Assembly (NCBI GenBank): GCA_041689775.1
Contig: JBDNFP010000383.1
Span: 1-30,587, forward strand
Reading direction: 5' to 3'
From: JBDNFP01 sp041689775
GTDB taxonomy: Bacteria > Bacteroidota > Bacteroidia > Cytophagales > Spirosomataceae
DNA: 30,587 bases
Positions 25,159 through 30,587 of the stretch are shown here, one piece after another (position 1 is the stretch's first letter; each line of letters opens with the position of its first letter). Made by a program: the position numbers and the translations under genes. The notes under the pieces are model-generated. The model was not told the DNA's origin and ran no database searches. It worked only from the letters and a program-made list of their open reading frames with translations.

Positions 25159-26547
25159 ATGGTAATCCAACTTAGCACTTCTACCCCAACAGATCAGCTT
25201 CTTATCAGGCTGTTTGAGCAGGATACACAACCAGCCCAACAAAATTTCCAGGCTACCAAAAACGAACTCTGGTGGGCCACCGATCAGGAACTTTGGCTGG
25301 GGCTCGGCAAGGAACCGACTTTTACAACCATCGCCAAATGCGTACGTACCTTATTTTTTAAACGTAAGGATCGCTGGCCTAACGCCATCACCCTCGACGC
25401 CCGCGAGCTATCCGACGACTGGTTAACGGCCGCCATCAACGGTATTATGTTGGGTGGTTATAAACTTTGGCTCTATAAGTCAGAACCAAAACCATACAGT
25501 AAATTCTTCGGCAGAGAAGGTACCCTCACCATTTGGGCGAATCAAAACGATAGTCAGACCGAGAAGGTCCTCAAAAGAGCCAAAGCAATTGCCGCCGTAC
25601 AGATGCGGGTTATGGATCTCATGAACGCTCCGGGCAATAAAAAACCACCCCGCGTGCTGGCCGAATGGGCTTTGGAGTCTGGCCGGAAGCATGGTTATAA
25701 AGTTACGGTTCTGGAAAAAGATTCGTTGCAAGCGCTAGGTATGCACGCTTTGCTTTCGGTGAGCAAAGGAAGTATTGAGCCACCCGTCATGATTGTGAGC
25801 GAATATACCCCAGAGAAATACGAGAAGACCATTGTGCTGGTTGGAAAGGGCGTGACCTTCGATACCGGGGGTATTTCCATCAAAGGCTCCAATAATATGC
25901 ACCTCATGAAAAGTGATATGGGGGGAGCCGGCGCGGTACTTGGCACCCTAGAATTGGTAGCAAGGCTACAACTTCCGGTGCAGGTCATTGGTATAGTACC
26001 CTCCACGGAAAACTGCATTGATGGTGAAAGTACCAAACCGGGGGATGTGATTAGTTCCTACTCGGGCAGAAGTATTGAGGTAATTGATACGGACGCCGAG
26101 GGAAGGCTCATTCTGGCCGATGGCATCAGCTATGCCGTCCGAAATTACAAACCAGACGCAGTAATCGACCTGGCCACCCTCACGGGTAGTGTGGTACAGA
26201 CCCTTGGCTACTTGGCCGCCGGACTTTTCTCTCCGAATGATGACCTGGCTTCTAAGTTAAAAAAAGCCGGTGATCGTACGGGCGAACGACTGTGGAGGCT
26301 TCCTATGTGGGATGAGTACAAAGAGGAAATCCAGTCAGATATCGCCGATGTACGTAATTATCATGGTAAACCACTGGCCGGGGCTATTGTAGCCGCAAAG
26401 TTTCTGGAAGTTTTCACCGACGAACACCCCGCCTGGGCCCACCTCGATATTGCCGGTACTGCTTTTGGTGATAACGAGTTTGCTCCCAACCGGGCTGGAA
26501 CAGCCTTCGGTGTTCGTCTTTTAATTAACTATCTCGAAAATCTATAA
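25159..26547 (+). CDS. pepA: Leucyl aminopeptidase, M17 family
   Basis: 462 residues with no signal peptide, hence cytoplasmic. The M17 catalytic domain is clear: 'VGKGVTFDTGGISIKGSNNM' holds the metal Lys and Asp, 'LMKSDMGGAGAVLG' the next Asp, and the signature 'DTDAEGRLILADG' the Asp/Glu pair and the Arg. It ends with 'HLDIAGTAF ... AGTAFGVRLLINYL'. The N-terminal ~150 residues are the less conserved regulatory-type domain. The enzyme removes N-terminal residues from peptides using two metal ions, usually as a hexamer. It is a housekeeping gene beside, not part of, the glycan locus, and a strong terminator follows it. The symbol is by family; ortholog status is not tested. Confidence 0.94.
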   Translation: MVIQLSTSTPTDQLLIRLFEQDTQPAQQNFQATKNELWWATDQELWLGLGKEPTFTTIAKCVRTLFFKRKDRWPNAITLDARELSDDWLTAAINGIMLGGYKLWLYKSEPKPYSKFFGREGTLTIWANQNDSQTEKVLKRAKAIAAVQMRVMDLMNAPGNKKPPRVLAEWALESGRKHGYKVTVLEKDSLQALGMHALLSVSKGSIEPPVMIVSEYTPEKYEKTIVLVGKGVTFDTGGISIKGSNNMHLMKSDMGGAGAVLGTLELVARLQLPVQVIGIVPSTENCIDGESTKPGDVISSYSGRSIEVIDTDAEGRLILADGISYAVRNYKPDAVIDLATLTGSVVQTLGYLAAGLFSPNDDLASKLKKAGDRTGERLWRLPMWDEYKEEIQSDIADVRNYHGKPLAGAIVAAKFLEVFTDEHPAWAHLDIAGTAFGDNEFAPNRAGTAFGVRLLINYLENL

Positions 26548-26571
26548 GGATAACGTATCATTTGGTGCAAG

Positions 26572-26608
26572 AAAGCACGTTGTTTGCCTTGACAAACAAC
26601 GTGCTTTT
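26572..26608 (+). terminator. Strong hairpin terminator after the aminopeptidase gene
   Basis: AAAGCACGTTGTTTG (26572-26586) and CAAACAACGTGCTTT (26593-26607) form a perfect 15-bp stem with loop CCTTGA, followed by a short T run. It lies 25 bases after the stop codon and separates this gene from the ATP-grasp gene. Confidence 0.85.
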
Positions 26609-26657
26609 GGTAGATTTGGTATAAGTCACGATTCAACTCCATTAATATAAAACCCGC

Positions 26658-27872
26658 ATGAGACGACCCCTAACTTTTCTGTGCGTATCCACATTTTTCA
26701 AAGGAAATGACTTCCTGAAAGCCTGTAAAGAGGCCGGGAATACGGTATATTTACTGACAGCAAAAAAATTAGAAGACAAACCCTGGTGCCGCGACTATAT
26801 CGATGAGTTCTTTTTCGTGGAAGAAACCGATCAGGGGATGTACGAAATGAAACATTTTATCGATGGGTTGGCGCACGTCATGCGAAGCCAACCCATCGAT
26901 CGGATTGTGGCACTGGATGACTTTGACGTAGAAAAAGCCGCTTTGCTGCGGGAACATTTCCGAATTCCAGGTATGGGCCAAACCACTGCCCGCTACTTTC
27001 GGGATAAACTAGCCATGCGTACCAAAGCAGCCGAAGCGGGTATCAAGGTACCGGGTTTTTGTGGGCTGTTCAGCGACGAAGTAATTAACGAGTTTATACA
27101 GCAGTACCCTGGCCCCTGGATGATCAAGCCCCGTTCCGAAGCCTCCGCTACCGGAATCAAAAAACTACACAACGATCATGATTTGTGGGAAGCTATTCAT
27201 TCCCTGGGTGAACAAAGACATGAGTACCTTATCGAGCAATTTAAACCCGGACATGTGTACCACGTTGATTCGCTCACGCACAACGGCCGGGTTATTTTCT
27301 CCTGGAATAGTCAGTACCTGGCACCACCATTCGATGTGGCCCACGGCGGGGGTATTTTCCGCTCGGTGACGGTCCCCTATGATTCTTCCGAGTGGCATGC
27401 TCTGGAAACCATGGCCGTGGATGTACTCAAAGCCTTTGGCATGAAGCATAGTGCGTCGCATACGGAGGTAATCCACTGCCACGATGACGGGCAATACTAT
27501 TTTCTGGAAACCTCCTCTCGCGTAGGTGGCGCCCACTTATCGAATATGGTAGAGGCTGCCTCCGGGCTTAATCTCTGGACCGAGTGGGCCAAACTGGAAA
27601 CGGCCGTTGCTCTTGGCTCCGCCTACAAACTACCCTCGATTCATAGAGAATATTCTGGCATTGTCATTTCTTTGGCCCGACAGCAGTGGCCGGATATGGG
27701 GGCCTTCAATGCCCCCGAAATTACTTGGCGGATGAATGAGGAGTACCACGTTGGATGCATCGTTGGCTCTAAAAGCCGTGACCGAATACTACAATTAATG
27801 GACGAATATGCCGACTTGATTCGTAATGATTACCACGCATCTGCCCCATCACCCGAAAAACCAATGCATTGA
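26658..27872 (+). CDS. ATP-grasp superfamily protein (carboxylate-amine ligase-like)
   Basis: 404 residues with no signal peptide. A Rossmann-like N-terminal part (~1-100: 'RPLTFLCVSTFFKGNDFLKA', 'PIDRIVALDDFDVEKAALLR') precedes the ATP-grasp fold. That fold shows 'FRDKLAMRTKAAEAGIKVPGF', the P-loop-like 'WMIKPRSEASATGIKKL', 'YLIEQFKPGHVYHVDSLTHN' and the Mg-binding 'YYFLETSSRVGGAHLSNMVE'. Such enzymes activate a carboxylate with ATP and join it to an amine or thiol. The substrate cannot be read from sequence, and no partner gene is adjacent. It is preceded by a strong terminator and faces a convergent lipoprotein gene, so it is probably a single-gene unit. Confidence 0.88.
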   Translation: MRRPLTFLCVSTFFKGNDFLKACKEAGNTVYLLTAKKLEDKPWCRDYIDEFFFVEETDQGMYEMKHFIDGLAHVMRSQPIDRIVALDDFDVEKAALLREHFRIPGMGQTTARYFRDKLAMRTKAAEAGIKVPGFCGLFSDEVINEFIQQYPGPWMIKPRSEASATGIKKLHNDHDLWEAIHSLGEQRHEYLIEQFKPGHVYHVDSLTHNGRVIFSWNSQYLAPPFDVAHGGGIFRSVTVPYDSSEWHALETMAVDVLKAFGMKHSASHTEVIHCHDDGQYYFLETSSRVGGAHLSNMVEAASGLNLWTEWAKLETAVALGSAYKLPSIHREYSGIVISLARQQWPDMGAFNAPEITWRMNEEYHVGCIVGSKSRDRILQLMDEYADLIRNDYHASAPSPEKPMH

Positions 27873-27875
27873 GAT

Positions 27876-28014
27876 TTTAGGGAGTAGATATAAGGGAGAA
27901 TACCGAAAAAAGGAAGAGAGGAGGCAGGAAAAAAGGGTTAAATATCCATCCTCATCTCCTCCCTAAATCTTTTCCTGCTCTTCTCCCTTCAACCCTCTTC
28001 TCCCTCAACCCCTT
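27876..28014. other. Polypurine/polypyrimidine gap between convergent genes
   Basis: The plus strand is almost pure purine from ~27880 to 27937 and almost pure pyrimidine from ~27948 to 28014. The halves pair imperfectly, for example GCAGGAAAA (27924-27932) with TTTTCCTGC (27970-27978). It could act as a two-way terminator for the ATP-grasp and lipoprotein genes. No coding frame is seen. Confidence 0.4.
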
Positions 28015-28485
28015 TCAAACCTCCTTTTTTTTAAACTTCAAAGTAATCTTCGTAGTTCGGGGGTAGTCGAAGGCGGCGGTAATAGTTGTCATTTCGAAAG
28101 AATGCTGAGACACGGTACGGGGAGCGATGGTCCAGCCAGAACGCTCGGACTGACTGCTATCGGCGGCAGTAACCAAAATAGTTTGCTCCGCCGGATCAAT
28201 TTCCCAGTTTAGGACATCACCTTCTTCGTCTCCCGAATACTTACCCACAAAAGAGCCATCTTCCCGAAAAGAAACGCTTTCCATGTAGCGGTTGAATGAA
28301 ATTCCGCCAAAATTGGGCACTTCTTTCCCGTTCTTAAAATTCAATGCGTCATTGACGTATACCTCCTCGATGGTCCACTCGGGTACGGCTATTAAGAAAC
28401 TCTTCGCCTCCTCCGGTGAGTCCGCCGAGGAGGTACATCCACATACAAGTGCTACGAGGCCAATAAATGCCCAACTATTTTTCAC
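28015..28485 (-). CDS. Small lipoprotein, lipocalin-like beta domain, unknown function
   Basis: 156 residues. The N-terminus MKNSWAFIGLVALVCGC is a lipoprotein signal with Cys17 as the likely lipidation site. The remainder has alternating beta-strand patterns ('VSFREDGSFVGKYSGDEEGD', 'VLNWEIDPAEQTILVTA', 'TTKITLKFKKKEV') like the lipocalin-type small proteins frequent in Bacteroidota, many annotated as DUFs. No catalytic residues are apparent. It converges with the ATP-grasp gene and diverges from the nuclease gene, with about 196 bases to the nuclease start. A single-gene unit is likely; the function is not known. Confidence 0.75.
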   Translation of the reverse strand: MKNSWAFIGLVALVCGCTSSADSPEEAKSFLIAVPEWTIEEVYVNDALNFKNGKEVPNFGGISFNRYMESVSFREDGSFVGKYSGDEEGDVLNWEIDPAEQTILVTAADSSQSERSGWTIAPRTVSQHSFEMTTITAAFDYPRTTKITLKFKKKEV

Positions 28486-28638
28486 TTTTATTCGTTTTAG
28501 GGGTTCTTAATCGTTTGGCTAAGTTGAAGTATTTAAGCGGGAAAATCAATAATCACTTTACACTTTTACTTTTCCAGTTAAAAAAATGAAGGAACAAAAA
28601 ATAACGCTTTCTTAACTACCTATCCTTTTATTGCGTTG

Positions 28639-28646
28639 TACTTTTG
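28639..28646 (+). promoter_or_regulatory. -7 promoter element of the S1/P1 nuclease gene
   Basis: TACTTTTG matches TAnnTTTG exactly, 36 bases before the ATG at 28682. TTTC at 28608-28611 is the nearest -33-like sequence, at rather long spacing. Its position inside the longer possible frame (28631) argues that the shorter start is the real one. Confidence 0.6.
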
Positions 28647-28681
28647 TCGTTCCATCTCTCAGAAAATATAGTAATCAACTC

Positions 28682-29449
28682 ATGAAGAAATTTATTGCCG
28701 TCTGCTTAACGCTTATTACACTCAACCAAACCGCATTTGCCTGGGGTGTCACCGGTCACCGGGTGGTAGGGTTAGTGGCCCAAAATCACCTTCAAAATCG
28801 GGTAAACCGAAAGGTTAACTCAATTTTGAATCAAAACTCGTTGGCGGAAGTATCCAACTGGATGGACGACATAAAGTCGGATACTGCCTATAACCATACC
28901 CACGATTGGCATTGGGTGACCGTCCTGCCCGGCGAAACCTACGAGCAGAGCAAGAAGAACCCTAAGGGCGACGTGATTATAAAAATTGAGGAACTGGTAG
29001 CTACTCTGAAGACGGGAGGGCTATCCGCAATTCAAGAGGAAGTGTATTTAAAGTACCTTGTCCACCTCGTAGGAGATATGCACCAACCGCTTCACATCGG
29101 CGACCGAGACAATCAGGGAGGAAATCAAGTACGAGTGACTTGGTTCGGTCAAAACTCCAACCTGCACCGCGTGTGGGACAGCGATATGATCGAAAACAAA
29201 AATCTCAGCTATTCTGATTTGGCTGGTTTCCTAGACGAACCCTCCAAAGCAACCCGCAAAGAGTGGCAAAAAATGAGCGTACGAGAGTGGGCGGCGGTTT
29301 CGCAGTCGCACTTTCCGCAGGTGTATAATTTTCCCGCCGACGGAAAACTAGGCTACCGCTACTCTTACGATAATTTCAACACCGTCCAAACCTGCCTTGT
29401 GCAAGCGGGTATTCATCTGGCAACGCTACTGAATGAAATTTACGGATAG
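28682..29449 (+). CDS. Secreted S1/P1-type zinc nuclease
   Basis: 255 residues from the ATG at 28682. The longer frame from 28631 uses TTG and runs through the promoter. The signal peptide MKKFIAVCLTLITLNQTAFA would be cut to expose Trp21, and an N-terminal Trp is the first zinc ligand in this family. Other ligands are visible: H26 (WGVTGHRVVG), 'HDWHWV', 'YLVHLVGDMHQPLHIGDRDN' and 'NLHRVWDSDMIE', the trinuclear-zinc set. These enzymes cut single-stranded DNA and RNA and release 3'-phosphate from nucleotides. In Bacteroidota they are usually periplasmic or secreted and serve phosphate and nucleotide scavenging. The gene stands alone with its own promoter. The missing Cys pairs of fungal P1 are normal for bacterial members. 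Confidence 0.93.
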   Translation: MKKFIAVCLTLITLNQTAFAWGVTGHRVVGLVAQNHLQNRVNRKVNSILNQNSLAEVSNWMDDIKSDTAYNHTHDWHWVTVLPGETYEQSKKNPKGDVIIKIEELVATLKTGGLSAIQEEVYLKYLVHLVGDMHQPLHIGDRDNQGGNQVRVTWFGQNSNLHRVWDSDMIENKNLSYSDLAGFLDEPSKATRKEWQKMSVREWAAVSQSHFPQVYNFPADGKLGYRYSYDNFNTVQTCLVQAGIHLATLLNEIYG

Positions 29450-29539
29450 GTGTACCTCATAATAATAGAGAGTAATCTAGGAATTTCCCATTTCGTCTAA
29501 ATTGTCTTTTACACATCAAGAAATACAAAATTTAGTGAA

Positions 29540-29992
29540 ATGAGGATAGTGAAATTTATTTCGATTCTATTAGACTTTATTCGGAAAGATTGATTGCGTC
29601 CGCCCACGCCTACGCGCAAGCCTAAAAATTTATTCGAATAAAGTCTATTCATTGCAACAGTACTAATGACTAGTTATGGTGTACATTCTGCAAGGGTGGC
29701 CAACATCAATAATAATGTTACGAATGTTGAACTGAGCAGAAGTAACTTCAAAGTTATAGATAAAATTAGCGGTAAATCAACTGCCACTTATCTGCTTGGT
29801 ATCGGTGGACTTTCAAACAAAACTCTAATTCAAAATGCAAAAGCTAAAATGCTTGAAAATGCAAATTTGATTGGTAGTTCAAAAGCAATAATTAACGTTA
29901 CCACAGAAAACCATACCACCATAGTTAACCCGTTTTTCTATCAAAAAACAGGTAGCGTGAACCATGTAATGCTATTGAGCAATGTAAGTTAA
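29540..29992 (+). pseudogene. DUF6567-like secreted protein gene split by a small inverted-repeat element
   Basis: The ATG at 29540 starts MRIVKFISIL, the beginning of a signal peptide, which then runs into the element and meets TGA at codon 18. Beyond the element the same frame resumes as FIATVLMTSYGVHSARV and continues to the stop at 29990-29992. The body 'STATYLLGIGGLSNKTLIQN' and 'ANLIGSSKAIINVTTE' looks like DUF6567, a small Bacteroidota envelope protein of unknown function. Removing 75 or 78 bases restores one continuous frame with a normal signal peptide. The internal ATG at 29666 could still give a 108-residue product, but without a signal. Confidence 0.8.
29571..29647. mobile_element. 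Miniature inverted-repeat element (MITE-like)
   Basis: TAGACTTTATTCG (29571-29583) and CGAATAAAGTCTA (29635-29647) are perfect 13-bp inverted repeats bounding 77 bases. Direct repeats TCTAT (29566-29570 and 29644-29648), or simply TA at each end, are candidate target duplications. A TA duplication would suit IS630/mariner- or IS427-type elements. The interior is GC-richer (gcgtccgcccacgcctacgc), with a short TTGCG/CGCAA pairing and no gene. It interrupts the DUF6567-like gene. Confidence 0.7.
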
Positions 29993-30044
29993 CGTAGTAA
30001 AGAAATAGTAAAGAGGGATAGAAATTTAAAATTAGTACTTTTTT

Positions 30045-30419
30045 ATGATTATGTGTCCTAGCTGCCAAAGCGATTCTATCAAATTGAATGGTCACATACA
30101 CAACGAAAAGCAGAACCACTTATGCAAAAAATGCGGTCGCCAGTTTGTTCTTCATGCCGAAAATAAGGTGATTACCCAGCAGGAGAAAGCCTTGGTAGAC
30201 AAACTATTATTAGAGAGAATATCCTTGGCGGGTGTAGCCCGTACACTGGAAGTCTCTCAGGTTTGGCTACAAGGCTACATCAGCAAGTTATATGCCGCCT
30301 GCCCAGATGATTTATGTGCAGACTTACCTCACCAAGCAGCAATGCAGGCGCATTTAAAAGATAAATTTGACAACTATATTTACGAAATTAGTCCTCTAAA
30401 AAAACACTTCTCCGTTTGA
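30045..30419 (+). CDS. IS1-family InsA-like protein (zinc ribbon plus helix-turn-helix)
   Basis: 124 residues. A zinc ribbon (C4-x2-C7, C27-x2-C30; 'MCPSC', 'KQNHLCKKCGRQF') precedes a helix-turn-helix ('LLLERISLAGVARTLEVSQV') and 'YISKLYAACPDDL', as in IS1-type InsA or the front of fused IS1 transposases. The frame ends at TGA 30417-30419, before the DDE domain. A run of seven A (30399-30405, CTAAAAAAACAC) resembles the slippery site of IS1, but a -1 shift there leads to a stop near 30508, while the catalytic 'EADEMW' lies in the +1 frame. So either the element is damaged or this region carries extra DNA. The same ribbon spacing occurs in the LacI-type regulator at 21182. Confidence 0.75.
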   Translation: MIMCPSCQSDSIKLNGHIHNEKQNHLCKKCGRQFVLHAENKVITQQEKALVDKLLLERISLAGVARTLEVSQVWLQGYISKLYAACPDDLCADLPHQAAMQAHLKDKFDNYIYEISPLKKHFSV

Positions 30420-30441
30420 GTGTCGAGATCCATGAACTGAT

Positions 30442-30587
30442 ATGGAGGCATTTGACCCTGGATTACAGGGTTGTTTTGAGTTGTTTAGTCCAATCCGGGA
30501 CCCGTTGATGGAGCAGTTGCACGAAACAAAAGAGGGCATATTGTATGAGTTGTATCGTTTTGAGGCCGATGAGATGTGGACGGGGCC
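30442..30587 (+). CDS. IS1-type transposase continuation, cut by window edge
   Basis: In a frame shifted relative to 30045-30419, an ATG at 30442 opens to the window end. The end reads 'GILYELYRFEADEMWTG', where EADEMW is the first catalytic Asp region of IS1-type transposases. In relatives known to me this motif follows the InsA 'PDDL' stretch after only about a dozen residues. Here about 230 bases intervene, which suggests inserted or scrambled DNA within the element. The upstream part of this frame (MEAFDPGLQGCFELF) is not recognised. The catalytic core continues outside the window. Confidence 0.5.
   Translation, partial: MEAFDPGLQGCFELFSPIRDPLMEQLHETKEGILYELYRFEADEMWTG

Noticed and set aside
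28631..28681. Longer start for the S1/P1 nuclease
   Set aside because: It would use TTG, run through a TAnnTTTG promoter match and hide the signal peptide that exposes the N-terminal Trp zinc ligand.

Overview
The window looks like a Bacteroidota chromosome, most probably a Cytophagales/Spirosomaceae-type organism. The reasons are a SusC/SusD pair with downstream glycan-active genes, candidate TAnnTTTG-type -7 promoter elements, a DUF6567-like protein, and secreted FAD oxidoreductases and sulfatases typical of that phylum. The genus call is inference. No rRNA, tRNA or CRISPR array was seen. An insertion-sequence piece lies at each edge (a DDE-type transposase start at 1-211 and an IS1-type element from about 30045 to the end), and both run out of the window.

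Region 1 (280-20835, minus strand) is a polysaccharide-utilisation-like locus. Read in transcription order it is SusC, SusD, terminator, GH31 lipoprotein, terminator, secreted FAD oxidoreductase A, carrier-like protein A, a gutted sulfatase, an intact sulfatase, a PhyH-type oxygenase, carrier-like protein B, secreted FAD oxidoreductase B, a large secreted helical-toroid protein and a sodium:solute symporter. Four junctions are ATGA stop/start overlaps, so the distal genes are tightly coupled. The most notable observation is that the two 'hypothetical' secreted proteins (6639-7580 and 10379-11413) are paralogs. Each carries a D-x-x-[S/T]-G-A-T motif of the kind ApbE uses to attach FMN covalently to Thr. 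Each also sits beside a secreted FAD-dependent oxidoreductase. This suggests a duplicated extracytoplasmic redox module (FAD enzyme plus flavinylated carrier) working on a glycan, alongside sulfatase, GH31 and SusCD functions. The GH31 gene is visibly AT-richer than its neighbours and bracketed by two similar terminators, suggesting a swapped-in gene.

Region 2 (about 20836-24907) is regulatory. A LacI-family regulator diverges from susC. Its N-terminus is an IS1/InsA-like zinc ribbon with Cys spacing identical to the IS1-type protein at the window's right end. A perfect 11-bp inverted repeat lies just upstream of its candidate promoter. A GH9-like enzyme converges on it, and a second copy of the same zinc-ribbon/LacI regulator, with most of its middle deleted, lies upstream of the GH9 gene.

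Region 3 (25159-29449) is ordinary chromosome: an M17 leucyl aminopeptidase, a strong terminator, an ATP-grasp protein, a small lipoprotein and a secreted S1/P1 nuclease with a good promoter match. Region 4 (29540-30587) is mobile. A DUF6567-like gene has its signal peptide split by a roughly 75-bp inverted-repeat element, followed by the partial IS1-type element.
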